This document shows positions 1 to 12,587 of a stretch of 64,000 nucleotides of DNA, piece after piece. The stretch comes from Dastarcus helophoroides (lineage: Eukaryota > Arthropoda > Insecta > Coleoptera > Bothrideridae). Location: the NCBI GenBank assembly GCA_028583605.1, contig CM053331.1, forward strand, positions 32,094,411-32,158,410, read 5' to 3'. Under the pieces are notes generated by a model. That model was given only the letters and a program-made list of their open reading frames with translations. It had not been told where the DNA came from and searched no databases. Numbering within the stretch: position 1 is the first letter of the stretch; each line of letters begins with the position of its first letter. The position numbers and the translations under genes are program-made.

Positions 1-3000
1 AGGACGTTGGCACAGACAGAACACAGCATCACATGAAAACCATCATCATCACAGAGAAGTATGTCATTATGTCTTACCTGCCGTCCAAAATTACCTCATG
101 TTAAGATTTTATCCAGCACGTTGAATTGTGCCAGTGGCCAATTTAAAAAATAGTCCGGTAGTCGAACGCATAATTTAATCTTGCTTTGATATCATTAACT
201 GTCAATATAGCCATGCTACTTGTATATATGAACATCTATGGTTTTATTATATAACACTGCTCGAAAAAAAGGATATGTTTCAGTAAATAAGTTTGTTAAA
301 CACAAATAAAATTGTAATGGTCGACTACTGGTGGGTGGCTAGTTACTGGCGCATCTACCCTACCGAAGAAGGCCGTACCACCCTCTAATAAAAAAAATAT
401 TACCAAGTGAGATACTCAAAAAAGTCGACAAACTCAAAATCCAAATTTAAAAATTGTGGAATTTGTATTTTATTTTAAAAAGTCGAAATTTTAAAAAAAT
501 GATCAGCTTGTAAAAATTAAAAATTTTCAAAAAATGCCGAGCTTCAAAAATAGGTGAAATTTTGAAAACTTAAACTATTTCGACTCTTATTTTAACTGTG
601 TTAAAAATATCGGCATTTCTCAATGATTTTTGGAAAATTTCGATAATTAGATTTTTTTCCAAAATTTCGACCTTTTCAAAATTTGACTTTTTCAGAATTT
701 TGACTCTTCTTAGGTTTTTCTTGGAAATTTCCTGTTTTTTTTTTAATTTCGAGATTTTTCCATTTTTCCTTTTTTTGAAGTTCTCGATTATTTTCGAACA
801 TTCCAACTATTTTTGGAAATTTCGACTTTTTGATCATTTCGACTTTTTTTGATCATTTCAAAATTTCGACCGTTTTTTTTAAATTAGTTCCATTTATAAA
901 ATATCAATATTTTTCGACATTTTTTAAAGATTTCGCTTTTTATAAATTTTTTTCAACTATTTTTTAAAATTTTTGAATTTTTGGAAATTTCGACTTTTCC
1001 AATATTTAAATACTTTAAAATTTTCGGAAATTTAATTTTCTTGCATGCAAAATTTTTCCCAATTTTTTTTTCCTATTTTCACTTTTAGTCGTTCTTTGAC
1101 ACGGTCCAATCCCGGAAGAAGTATATCCTGTATTGACTCTGGCCGTGGAAGCCTTCGTTATCATATTCATATTTTCTTCTCAAATATACTTTAAATTTGA
1201 ATTGAAATTCCCCGAAGAAGTGTCAAAAAATCGAGTCTGAAAAATGTCGAAGTTTTGTGACATTTTTTTAAAGAAACTTTAAATTTTCGATCTAAACTTT
1301 AAAAGTCATGATTTTGAAAAATTCGAAATTTTGTGAATCGAAATTCTCAAAAAGGCGAAAAACAAACAAAGAAAAAAAATTTGGAACTTTAGAAAGCTCA
1401 AATTTTTTTTAAAAGTCTGGATCTTGAAAAAAGTCATTTTTTTTCAAAAATAAACGAAATATTTAAAATATTCTTGAGATTTTTGGAAAAATCGAAAGTT
1501 GGGAACTGAGGAAAATTTTCAAAAAAAAAGTAATATTTGAGAAAATGCCAAAATCTTTAAAAAAGTTAAAAGAATCGAAGTTAAATAAAAGTTAAAATTT
1601 TCCAAAAGTCGAACATTTTAAAAATGTCAACATTTTTGAAATTTGTCGATATGTTCATAAAAAAATGTAAAAGTCCTTAATTCCAAAAAAGGGAAAATTT
1701 AAAAATGTCGAAATTCGGAAAATACGAAATTTCCATATTCATATTTTCTTCTCAAATGTACTTTAAATCTGAATTGAAATTCCACGAAGAAGTGTCAAAA
1801 AATCGAGTTTGAAAAATGTCCAAGTTTTGTGACATATTTTTAAAGAAACTTTAAATTTTCGATCTAAACATTAAAAGTCATAATTTTGAAAAATCCGGAA
1901 TTCTGTAAATGAGTCGACATTCTCAAATAGGAGAAAAACAAACAAAGAAAAAAATTTGGGAATTTAAAAAGCTCAATTTTTTTTAAAAAGTCGGGATTTT
2001 GAAAAAAGTCACTTTTTTTTTCAAAAATAAACGAAATATTTAAAATATTCTTGAGATTTTTGGAAAAGTCGAAAGTTGGGAAATGAGGAAAATTTTAAAA
2101 AAATGTAATACTTGAGGAAATGCCAAAATCTTTAAAAAAGTTAAAAGAATCGAAGTTAAAAAAAAGTTAAAATTTTCCAAAAGTCGAACATTTTAAAAAT
2201 GTCAACATTTTTGAAATTTGTCGATATGTTCATAAAAAATGTAAAAGTCCTTAATTCCAAAAAAGGGAAAATTGAAAAATGTCGAAATTTGAAAAATACT
2301 AAATTTCCATAAAAAATTTGAAGTCAAAATTGTGAAAAATTCAAAATTTTGAAAAGGTTGAACTTTTGAAAAGTCTTAATTTTCAAAAAATGGTTAAATT
2401 TTTTGAAAATATTCGAAATTTTGAAAATAGTCGAAATTGTCATTAAAAAATTTATAAAAAGAGATGAAAATTTATAAAAAAAAGCTCATATTTTGAAACA
2501 AGGATACTCAAGAAAGTCGAAATTTTGGAAAAAGTTGCAAATTTGAAAGAGTCGAAATTGTGAAAAGTCTACACTAAAAAAGATCGAAATTTTGAAAATA
2601 GTCGAAATTGTCATTAAAAAATTTATAAAAAGAGATGAAAATTTATAAAAAAAAGCTCATATTTTGAAACAAGGATACTCAAGAAAGTCGAAATTTTGGA
2701 AAAAGTTGCAATTTTGAAAGAGTCGAAATTGTGAAGTCTACATTTTAAAAAAAGTGAAAATTTTGAAAAATAAAATTATAGCAGTCGAAATTTTCCAAAA
2801 ATTGTAAAATTTCCTAAATTTTGAAATAAAATGAAATTTTTATTAAAAAATTATATCGAAAGAGTACATTGTTTTAAAAAAAGTTGATCCTTTGAAACAA
2901 ATAAAGATACTCAAAAAAGTCAAAATTTTGGGAAAAGTTGAAATTTTGAAAGATAGAAATTTTCTAAATAAATCAAAAATTTGAATAAAAGATTTTCAAA

Positions 3001-6000
3001 ACAGCCGAAATTTTAAAAAATGAACGATATTTGAAAAAATATGGGAAACATTTAAAATTTAAAAAAAACAGGGATTTTGGAAAATGGTCACAAATGTAAA
3101 AAGATGCGAAATCCTGAAAAATGTCGACCTTTAAACAACACGACGAAATTTCCAAAAAAAAAATTTAGCCCAAAAAGTCAAAACTTGCGAACTTCTGGAA
3201 AATCAAATAAAATCGAAATTGCCAAAATTTGAAGATTTCAACAAATGTTAAAATTTTGAAGATGTTGAAAAAATTCGAAATTCTGATACTAATCAAAATT
3301 ATCATTAAAAAAATTTCAAAAGAAAGATATTTAAAAAATCGAGATTTTGAAAAAATCGGAATTTTATAAGCAGTGAAGATTTTGAAAGATTTTTGAAAAA
3401 TATCGAAATTTTCAGTCATTTACAGAAAAAAGGATATTTTTAAATAAAATAAAAATACTTGAAAAAAAAGGAATTTTTTAAAAATATCCAAGTTTTCAAA
3501 AAAGCTAACATTTTGAAAAATGGACGAATTTAGAAAAAAGATTAAAATTTTAAAACCAAAATTTAAAAAAAATGTAAAATTTTCAAATAAGTCAACCATC
3601 TAATCAAAATTATCATTAAAAAAATTTCAAAAGAAAGATATTTAAAAAATCGAGATTTTGCAAAAATCGGAATTTTATAAGCAGTGAAGATTTTGAAAGA
3701 TTTTTGAAAAATATCGAAATTTTCAGTCATTTACAGAAAAAATCCAATATCCAAGTTTTCAAAAAAGCTAACATTTTGAAAAATGGACGAATTTAGAAAA
3801 AAGATTAAAATTTTAAAACCAAAATTTAAAAAAAATGTAAAATTTTCAAATAAGTCAACGATTTTAAAAATACTGAGAGAAGTGAAAATTTTGAAAAAAA
3901 TATAAAAAAAAAGAAAATTCAAAATTTTGAAAAACTGTCATAAATTTCAAAACAGACGAACTGTTGAAAAAATATTGGGACTCTATGAAAACAGAGATTT
4001 AAAAAAAAAAGACGAAACTTCTAATAAGGCTAAATTTGGAAGACATTTTAGAGGTTAAAAAATCGAAATTTTTACAAAAGACCTAAATTCTTGTATTTTC
4101 ATAAAATATTGTCCCCAAAAATTCTAAATTTTGAAATAATCAAAAACTTCAATAAAGGGGAAAATGTCGAGGTTTTAAAAAACGAAATTTTTAAAAAAAT
4201 TAGTCAAAATTCTGAAAGTCAAAAATTGAAAAGGTCAACATTTTGGAAAGAATAAATTTTCAATAAAACTCGAAGTTTTGCAAAATTTTCAGGTTTTTAA
4301 AAAAATTGAAATTAATAAAAATTCTATTTTTATCAAAAATTGAAATTTGGAATTTTTCAAAAGTCTATTTTCGATAATAGTCAAAATTTTTATTTAAAAA
4401 AACAATCAAAAAAAGTTAAAATTGTCAAACAAGATCGAGATTTTAAAAAATATTCGAAATTTTAAAGAAAATTTTAGAACAGTTAAAAATTTGAAAGAGT
4501 TGCTTGGTTAATAAAGTAGCGAAGTTTTGAAAAGATGTCGAGTTTTGAAAAAATCTACATTTTCAAAAAGGCGAAAATTTTGAAACAAAATAAACATACT
4601 TATTCAAAAGAGTCGAAATTGATGACATTTTGAAAAAAACGTGGTAATTTTAGGGTCGGAATTTTCAAAAAATGTGTAATTTTAAAGCTAAACGATTTTA
4701 AAAACACTGAGAGAAGTGAAAATTCTGAAAAAAGTATAAAAATTTTTAACAAAATTGAAGATTTTGAAAAACTGTCAAAAATCTCAAAACAGGCGAACTT
4801 TTGGAAAAATGTCGGGAGTCTATGAAAACAGAGATTTAAAAAAAAAAGACGAAACTTCTAATAAGGCTAAATTTGGAAGACATTTTAGAGGTTAAAAAAT
4901 CGAAATTTTTACAAAAGACCTAAATTCTTGTATTTTCATAAAATATTGTCCCCAAAAAGTCTAAATTTTAAAATAATCGAAAACTTCATTAAAGGGGAAA
5001 ATGTCGAGGTTTTAAAAAACGAAATTTTTAAAAAAATTAGTCAAAATTCTGAAAGTCAAAAATTGAAAAGGTCAACATTTTGGAAAGAATAAATTTTCAA
5101 TAAAACTCGAAGTTTTGCAAAATTTTCAGGTTTTTAAAAAAATTGAAATTAATAAAAATTCTATTTTTATCAAAAATTGAAATTTGGAATTTTTCAAAAG
5201 TCTATTTTCGAAAATGGTCAAAATTTTTAATAAAAAAATAATCCAAAAAAGTTAAAATTTTCAAGCAAGATCGAGATTTTAAAAAATATTCGACATTTTA
5301 AGGAAAAATAGAAAGTTTTAAAACAATTAAAATTTTGAGAGTTGCTTGGTTAATAAAGTAGCGAAATTTTGAAAAGATGTCGAGTTTTGGAAAAATTACA
5401 TTTTCAGAAAGGCGAAAATTTTGAAACACAATAGATACTTACTCAAAAGAGCCGAAATTGATGACATTTTGAAAAAAACGTGGTAATTTTAGGGTCGGAA
5501 TTTTCAAAAAATGTGTAATTTTAAAGCTAGTTAACGATTTTAAAAATATTGAGCAAAGTAAAAATTTTCAAACAGTTCGAAGCTTTTTAAAAATTTAAAA
5601 TTTTGAAAAATACTCAGAAACTAAAGTAAAAAGACGAAAAATTGAAAAAATGTCGCGACGAAAAATTGAGAAAATATCGCGACGAAAAATTGAGAAAATA
5701 TCGCGAGGCCATGGGAACCGAAATTTTCAATAAAAATCAGAAACTTTGAAAAAAGCGAACTTTTGAAGAAATTTTAGGAGTTGAAAAAATCGACATTTGT
5801 AAAAAAGGATCAAAATTAATACAAACAATATTTTTAAAAATCTGAAATTTAAAAAAACTTAAATAATAAAAGTGACCAATATAAAAAGTTCGATATTTTG
5901 AAAAAAACTTGACATTTGGAAAGATCAACATTTTTAATAAAAAATCAAACATGATGAAATCTTAATGGAAAATTTTAAAAAGGGCGAAATTTTGAGGAAG

Positions 6001-8336
6001 TTATATTGGAAAATTTAAAAAAGGCGAAATTTTGGGGAAATGTCGAATTTACGAAAAAAGTCCGTTGAACATTTCAAAAAAGGCGAAATTTTGAAAAAAT
6101 TGTAGAAATTGTGAAACAAAGTTCGAAATTCTAAAAAATTAGTTAGACATTGCAAAAAAGGCGAAATTCTGAAAAAAATATGAAATTTGAAAACGCGAAT
6201 TTTTCAAAATATGTCGAAATTTTCATTGAAACTAGGAATATATTTTTTAGGAAAATGGTCCATGTTTCAAGAAGTTACTCATTTTTTTTTTGGAATTTGG
6301 AATTTTCCTTAAAATATTCCATTAATAAAAATATTAAAGTCTTAAAATTCAAATCAGTCAAATCTTATGAAGAACTTTTTTTAAAAATAGTTTTAATTTT
6401 GCATTTAATTTGAATTTTCTACATTCCTTTCACGGAAATTATCAAAATAAGTCGGTATTCCAAGTTTAGGTCTGAAATTTCAAGCTGAAAATCGAATTGT
6501 TGGAAAAATGAATTTTAAATTTTCAAAAAAATAATGGAAGTTTTGAAACTAAGGTCGAAATAAAATCGAAATTTAGGACGAAATTTAAAAAAAAGTAACG
6601 TTTCAAAGTAGGAGTCGAAATTTCAAAAACCAAACTCGAGTTTTCTCTTAAAAAACATTTTGTAGACAAGTCGAAAGTTCAAGCAAAGTTGCTAAAAGAT
6701 TAGGTTCTTGAGAAAAAAAGTCCACGTTTTGGAAAATTTTCAAAATTTCCATGAAAAATATATGAACTCTTTTTTATAAATTCCAAATTTTTCAAAGTCT
6801 AATTTGTTGTTGATTTCGAATTAAAATTGAATTTCGTTATAAATATTCCGAAACGTGAACTTCTTTCTAAAAATATTAAAGATTGAACTCTTTGAACCCA
6901 AAAATTTGTCATTTTTTTAAGTTTTATTAATACTTTCAGAACCATAAAGTGCCTAAGAATAAATATTAATGTGTAACTGCTTATTTGAATTTGTCCAGAT
7001 GTTAAAAATAAAAGTAATAAGAAATGGTACTCTTTAGAAAAAAATTAGAATTTGAATTTTAAACTAAAAAAAAATAAAGGTTTTTAAATTCGAAATTTTG
7101 GGAAAAATGCGACTTTTGAAAATATTGAAATTTTACTAAAAAAAAACAACACAAAACATGTTAAGTTCAAACTGGAAAATATGAGAAGGAATGAAATTCG
7201 AAAAAGTGGCAAATATATAAAATTTTCTCAAAAAGTCAAATTTATAATTGAAATTTATGTGTAAATAGTAAAAATTTTATGAATTTTTTAAAAAGAAATG
7301 TCCGTATTGTTTCAGCAAAACAACTACAGCGCCTTTGTTCAACTTTTGCCCATCCTACTAGCCATCATACTCTCAATGGCATCTAGTTTCTTCATTTCGG
7401 ATCCAGCCTACAGTCTTCACTCAAGTTCGTAAGTATCACCTCTATCTTTAACCTTCCCAAACTAAAAAATTCGTTCATCCTTAGAAAATACCCAGTCCAG
7501 CGCATGACTCAGAATTTGAAATTACCGTATTACGTAAAGGAGAACTTTCACGTGGAATATCAAGGCTCTGTGCGGAGACTGGAGATGTCAGTGGAAGAAG
7601 AACATATTACAAACTTACGGCACGCCTGCTACAGGGAAAAGAACTACCGTAAATGCTTTACCTTAATTTATTACAAAATCTATCGTTTGATGCTGTTTAT
7701 TTACCATATTACGATTGGACTGTTTTTCCCCAAAAAGACTTTCATCATCACTAATGAGTATTACCACGAAGATTTCGAATGCCGAGATTTCTAAAGCATA
7801 AGTTGTTTTGTATTTCGTAACTGAAATAGAATATCTGACCCCACCATTGCCTTCTCTTTGAGTTCATTGTGTAGAATTGTTAATTAAATTCATTGAATGT
7901 CCATCGCTCATAATTCAGAAACTACCTACAACAAAAATTGACATTTTGAACCACTTCAATATTCATTGCTAAGAAACTATATTAACAATAAATACATCAA
8001 CAAATATAAAAAAAAATATTGTTAATACAGTTTGTTAGTTATGAAAATTTTGAGACTTACTCTTAATAAGAGTCTGAATTATGAAGAATAATCATTGAAT
8101 TGCTAAATAAAAAGTGTTTTGGCTGCGTCATGATTTTTGCTTAGAAGTATTATTATTTTACTAATTCTTGTTCCATTTACAGTCAACATCTTTTAACTTG
8201 TACTAATCGAATTTATTTTGTAGGTGATTCGATGATATGGAAAGCTAGGAATTTCGCTGATAAGCACTTGTTCCAATCGGCCCAGAATCTCCAGATGCCG
8301 TCATGCGATAAACTTAATTCTTTAAGGAATGGTTGA
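1..8336 (+). CDS. DNAJB12/14: DNAJB12/DNAJB14-type J-protein, C-terminal exons (5' partial)
   Basis: Four exons join in frame: 1-58 (GT donor at 59), 7316-7428, 7485-7648 and 8224-8336 (TGA at 8334). They encode about 148 C-terminal residues. The first visible exon is polar and His-rich (HENHHHHRE). Exon 7316 starts with QNNYSAFVQLLPILL and carries the single hydrophobic membrane segment, followed by FFISDPAYSLH. Exon 7485 has the conserved core of the DUF1977 domain (KLPYYVKENF, EYQGSVRRLE, VEEEHI, LRHACYREKNYR). The last exon ends AQNLQMPSCDKL. This order matches DNAJB12/14, tail-anchored ER J-proteins that recruit Hsp70 for quality control of membrane proteins. The J domain with HPD must lie left of the window. 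Splice phases agree at every junction. The first exon is inferred from phase and family context, so it is less certain than the other three. An AATAAA at 8579-8584 is a plausible poly(A) signal. Confidence 0.88.
1171..2330. repeat. Two tandem copies of a ~572-bp segment inside the AT-rich array
   Basis: The block starting ATTTTCTTCTCAAATATAC at 1171 recurs at 1743 with few changes. It is followed in both places by the same series of landmarks (GAAGAAGTGTCAAAAAATCG, then TTGTGACAT, then the 'gaaaaacaaacaaagaaaaaaa' stretch). The offset is 572 bp. This is a segmental duplication of array DNA, not independent simple repeats. Confidence 0.85.
2430..2780. repeat. Two copies of a 171-bp segment in the AT-rich array
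   Basis: GTCGAAATTGTCATTAAAAA occurs at 2430 and 2601. Both are followed by the same run of about 130 bases, which includes AAGCTCATATTTTGAAAC and GGATACTCAAGAAAGTCG. The high identity shows a recent duplication. Confidence 0.85.
3289..3745. repeat. Two copies of a segment 311 bp apart in the AT-rich array
   Basis: CTAATCAAAATTATCATTAA occurs at 3289 and 3600. Each is followed by about 140 nearly identical bases, including AATTTTATAAGCAGTGAAG and TTCAGTCATTTACAG. The second copy continues into sequence also found after the first (AAGCTAACATTTTGAAAAAT). Confidence 0.85.
3950..5545. repeat. Two tandem copies of a ~840-bp segment in the AT-rich array
   Basis: TCTATGAAAACAGAG occurs at 3982 and 4819. 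About 700 bases downstream of each are collinear, including CTAATAAGGCTAAATTTGG, TTCTTGTATTTTCATAAAAT, GAGTTGCTTGGTTAATAAAG and ACGTGGTAATTTTAGGGTCG. The period is 837 bp at this marker. Confidence 0.88.
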
Positions 8337-9235
8337 AATTAGTTAACTATCTAGAAAAAAAAAAGTTATTTAATTTTGTTGAGGCCATTGTTAGTTTTTT
8401 TTTATTATTTGTTATCCATAGAACCAAAAATTGGATAAGCAAATGTTATGTGCGTAAAATACTTTTATCACCTATTTATTGTTATGTAATTTATAAATTA
8501 TAAAAATCTGCAACTGCAAATATTGCACTGAGTGTAAAATCAGCATCTAGCCTTATTTAAAACATCCGTAAGGTAGAACAATAAACTGGAAATGTGTAGC
8601 TACCACCCTATTAAATAATTATTAAGTTGTAATATTGTCTTTATTTCCTATAGTAAATTTCTCAGTTTCCGGTGAGGATTTTTAGACAAACTTCAAAGAG
8701 CCGAACTTGGCTATTTAAGTGGTGAAACGCCCCTTTAAAGATAATCCCCCAAAACAGTTTTTCTGTAATATCTCAAAAATAAATTGGAATTTTTCAATGA
8801 ATCAAGTGTCACATTGTTTCTTATGAAAACACGCTTCTAAAGACGGACCACTTATGCCAGTGAGTTGCAATCTCTAATTTTTATGGGGGTGAGTTTGATT
8901 TGTTTCCTTATATATCAACTTTAAAATAACAAAATTACCTTAAATTTGACAATTTCATAATGGCTAACGCATTTTGAGAGAAAAGTTTAGATATCTAGAG
9001 AAGCTTAAAATTGATGATAATGAGTTTATAAGTTAACGAAAAATTATGAAAAAAATTCCAACATTTCAAGAAAAACTTGAAATTTTTAATGTATTTGCTA
9101 TAAACTTTCAAGTTTGTAAATGTCAAGTTTAAACTTGGAATTTAGATGAATTTTAAAAAAATTCGAATTGAGAAATTTACATTTTTTTATTAATGTAAAT
9201 AATGTTTTCACTTTTTTTTCATATAAACTTTCTTA
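8337..9235. other. Intergenic and 3'-flanking sequence, no gene seen
   Basis: This is the AT-rich 3' UTR and flank of the J-protein gene. I see no long ORF, no RNA-gene fold and no recognisable transposon here apart from the MITE that starts at 9236. Confidence 0.6.
8579..8584 (+). terminator. Poly(A) signal candidate of the DNAJB12/14 gene
   Basis: AATAAA about 245 bases after the TGA stop; the first canonical hexamer I see downstream. Confidence 0.4.
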
Positions 9236-9432
9236 GGGTGCGCTTAGATTAGACACTATTCCGTACATTTCTCTCTGACATAAGTGTCAGCTATCCTGAG
9301 AGAAGCTAAGACTTATCTACACAGCTGGGAGAAGATAGCTTCTCTCAGACTAGTTGACACTTTATGTCAGAGAGAAAATATATTTATTCGGAGAGAAATA
9401 TACGGAATAAAGTGTCTAGTGTAAACGCACCC
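9236..9432. mobile_element. Foldback MITE (family A), complete, TTA target duplication
   Basis: The 197-bp element begins GGGTGCGCTTAGATTAGACA and ends with the inverted match TGTCTAGTGTAAACGCACCC. It is flanked on both sides by TTA (9233-9235 and 9433-9435). Inner sequence also pairs: TTCTCTCTGACATAAGTGTC and CTGAGAGAAGC recur inverted near the right end, so nearly the whole element folds on itself. There is no coding capacity. The 3-bp TTA duplication and G-rich ends suggest a PIF/Harbinger-type MITE; this class call is inference. A diverged copy lies at about 27536-27687. Confidence 0.82.
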
Positions 9433-9930
9433 TTAGAAACTTGAATTTTTCTCGAAGTTTTGGGTTAAAAATATTTTTTTTTATAAATTTGAAATTTTAC
9501 CCACTGTATTATTAGTAACTTCGAATTTTTAAACTGGAAATTTCTTAGTCATTGGTTTTTATTCAAATATCGATTTTTCTGTCAAAATGTTCAGTTTGAC
9601 ATTTAAACTTCTCTGTTTTCCTAAATTTTTAAGTTTATCATTAAAATATCGATTTCATTTCGACCCTAATTGCAATTGTCTAGTTTTTTCGAAATTTTGA
9701 GTTCTAAGGTCAAAACTTGAAAAAAGAAATAATAAATTTTTTCACTTTAATGAGAAAATTTCAACTTTAATCGGGAGATTTCTATCTTCGTTATTTGTGA
9801 AATTTGAGTTCAATTATTTCCAAATTAAACATTTCGAATATTTGAGTTTAATCGCCATATTTTGAGAGAAAAGTTTTTGTAAAACACTTGAAGTTTATTA
9901 CAGATTTTTATCAACTTTCGATAATTTTGG

Positions 9931-10004
9931 TGGAACGGACTGATCCATGGTTACCTGCAAAAACTGAAATACAAATTTTGTCCTCTAAAAGCAAGAAAGA
10001 TTAA
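9931..10004 (+). mobile_element. MITE family B, left-end fragment
   Basis: Starts TGGAACGGACTGATCCATGG and continues through a degraded ATACAAATTTTGTCCTCTAA to AAGCAAGAAAGATTAAA. These are landmarks shared in the same order with copies at 19297, 24801 and 28300. The right half is absent. Confidence 0.7.
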
Positions 10005-10391
10005 ATAACAAAAATTTTGATTTTTTGCAAATTTTCGCTTTTCTAATTTTTTTTTCCAACTCTCTTAAAATTTCAACTTAAATTTTAAACCTTAGTTTCT
10101 TAGAAATTTCGATTTTGAAAATTTAAATTTCTCTTTAAAATTTCGTTTTTTTTTTAAATTTTGATTTGTCTGATGTCGAGTATTTTGAATGGTTTATTTC
10201 TCTCAAAATTTTGATTGTATTTCAAAGGTTCAACGTTTTTATCGTTGTCAAAATATTATATAACAAAAAGAAAAAGTTCAAACCTTTTATCACAATTTAG
10301 GTTTCTTTTTAAATGTTCAACACTTTTAAAATTTCCAGCCAAAACGTCGAATTTTTTTTTAGGCTTTTTCAACATTTCGACTTTTTTTAAA

Positions 10392-11840
10392 CATTTTAAT
10401 GACAATTTGGACTTTTTAAAATTTTGATTTAAAAAAATATCAGCTTTATTTGAAAACTTTGACAATGGACCGTTTTGATAACCTCAAATTTAAAAAAAAA
10501 TTAGAATTTTTCAAAATTTCTATTTTATTTTAAAATTTAGACCTTATTTTCAAAATTTCGATTTCTTGACAAAAATGGGACTTTTCTCTAATAACATTTG
10601 ACTTTTTTCAAATTTTAAACTGTTTAATGTTTTTGAAAACTTAAAATTTATGTTTTTTTTAAAATGTCGATTTTTTTTTAAAATATCGACTTCTCAAAAT
10701 CTAGATTTTTTTTAAAAACTTTGCTTTTTGCAAATTTCGACTTTTTTCTTCAATATTTTAATGACCATTTGGACTTTCTTAAAATTGTGATTTCAAAAAA
10801 TTTCATCTTTATTTAAAAACTTTGATAATGGAACGTACTGATAAGGTCAAATTTTTTAAAAATTTGATTTTTTTCAACATTTCCACTATTTCAAAATTTA
10901 GAACTTATTTTCAATATTTCGATTTCTTGACAAAAATGTGACTTTTCTAAAAACTTTTGACTTTTTCTCAAATTAACTGTTTACTTTTTTTAAAAACTTC
11001 CAAAAATGTATTTTTTTTTGAAAATGTCGATTTTTTTGAAAATACCGTCTTCAAAATTTAGATTTTTTTCAAAAAACTACTTTTTGCAAATTTCGACTTT
11101 TTTTCAATATTTTAATGACAATTTGGGATTTCGATTCAAAAAAATTTGAGCTTTATTTGAAAACTTTGACAATGAAACGTTTTGATAAGGTCAAATTTAA
11201 AAAAAAATTGATTTTTTTCAAAATTTTCACTTTATTTCAAAATTTAGACATTATTTTCAAAATTTTGTTTTCTTGACAAAAATGGGACTTTTCTAATAAA
11301 TTTTGACTTTTTCTTAAATTTTTTACTGTTTTCAAAATATTTGCTTTTTTGAAAACTTCCAAAAATTTATATATATATTTTTATGAAAATGTCGATATTT
11401 TTAAAAATATAGACTTTTCAAAGTTTAATTTTTTTTTCAAAAAACTTGGCTTTTTTGCAAATTTCGACTTCTTTTTCAGCATTTTAATGACAATTTGGAG
11501 TTTTTTAAAATACTGATTTTAAAAAATTTGAGCTTTAATTAATAACTTTTGATTTTTTCTTAAATTTTTAACTTCTCAAAATATTAACTTTTTTGAAAAC
11601 TTCCAAAAGTTTATATATTTTTTTAAAAATGTCGATTTTTTAAAAATGTCGATTTTTAAAAAATATCGTCTGTTCAACATTTAGATTTTTTTTTTCAAAA
11701 TACTTGGCTTTTTTGCAGCTTTCCACTTTTTTTTTCGATGTTTGAGTATTTTTTTTCAACTTCTCACCTTAATTTCAAAATTTTGCTAATTTTTTTTGAA
11801 TTTCAACCGCGTGTATTTCCAAATTTCGATTTTTTTTTCC
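10392..11840 (-). repeat. About four tandem units of ~360 bp inside the AT-rich array
   Basis: ATTTTAATGAC occurs at 10392, 10755, 11109 and 11481 (spacings 363, 354 and 372). Each is followed by a TTTGGA/ACTTT stretch and, for the first three, by a 'gacaatggaccgttttgataa'-like segment and then TTTCTTGACAAAAAT. It is a higher-order tandem repeat built from the degenerate array. Confidence 0.8.
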
Positions 11841-12587
11841 AAAATATCGACTTTTAATTAAATTTTCTTTTAAATTTTGATTATAGTATTTGCATATTTG
11901 AATTTTTTTGAAATTTGAACATTTTTTAAAATGTCGATTTTTTTTTGACATTTACGGCTATTTTGACGAATTTTAATTTTTTTTCGAATTTTTAATATTA
12001 TAGAATCATTTTGAAAATTTTGACCTTTTTCCAAATTTCGAATTTTTTTTTGTCAAATATTCGACGCTTTTTAAAAATTTTTGTTGTTTTCCAAATTACA
12101 ATCAATAACTTCAACTTTTTAGAAAAATGTTCTTTTCCCAAAATTTTAGTTATTTAAAATTTCGCCTTTTGCAAAATTTTAATTTTATTTTGATAGGCTT
12201 TGATCTTCTTCAATATTTATACTTTTTTCAACTGTTTTGAAACTTTAAAGATTTTTAAATTTTATTAAAGTATCGTTATTTTATTTATAATGTTAACCAT
12301 TTCAAAATTTAAACCTTATTTTCAAAATTTCGATTTCTTGACAAAAAAATGGGACTTTTTTAAAAATTGTTGACTTTTTCTCAAATTTTTAACTGTTTTC
12401 AAAATGTTTATTTTGTCAAATACGAATTTTCAACGAATTATATAAAACGAATTCGTTAAAAAAAAATCGATTTTAAAGTAGCAGTTTAAAAAGGAATGTT
12501 TTTTAAGTTTAAACTGAAAAGTTTCAAATAATAGTCGAAATTTAAAGGAATCTAAATGGGAATTTTCAAAAACGAGTACAAAGCGAA

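Larger units (their letters stand above)
59..7315 (+). repeat. 7.26-kb intron of the DNAJB12/14 gene filled with degenerate AT-rich array
   Basis: The intron holds no exon-like open segment. From about 400 to 6800 it is a degenerate array in which words such as GTCGAAATTTT, TTTTGAAAAA and AAAAAGTCG recur at irregular 15-25 base spacing. Between about 600 and 1080 the words are on the other strand. Larger segments are duplicated inside it (separate entries). Two islands are less AT-rich: about 320-390 and about 1085-1165. The first (GTGGGTGGCTAGTTAC) faintly resembles the CAGTGGCGGCTAGTAGC terminus of the hAT-like element ending at 59827, so it could be an old hAT end; this is weak. About 6800-7300 is plain AT-rich intron. 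Confidence 0.75.
9436..12560 (-). repeat. Degenerate AT-rich array, pyrimidine-strand orientation
   Basis: The same word family as in the J-protein intron appears here, but on the opposite strand (AAATTTCGACTTTTTT, TTTCGATTTTTT). From about 10390 to 11840 the array is organised in about four units of roughly 360 bp (separate entry). A MITE fragment interrupts it at 9931. Short ORFs here arise from low-complexity sequence and are not genes. Confidence 0.75.

Noticed and set aside
1171..5545. CRISPR-like array because of repeated blocks
   Set aside because: No constant-length repeat/spacer pattern; repeats are degenerate and the DNA is eukaryotic.
570..6413. Many short ORFs on both strands in the J-protein intron
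   Set aside because: All lie in degenerate AT-rich array and translate to Phe/Lys/Ile-rich low-complexity peptides.
7504..7794. A 96-codon ORF as a free-standing small protein
   Set aside because: Its first half is exon 3 of the visible J-protein exons; the rest reads through the GT donor at 7649 into the intron.
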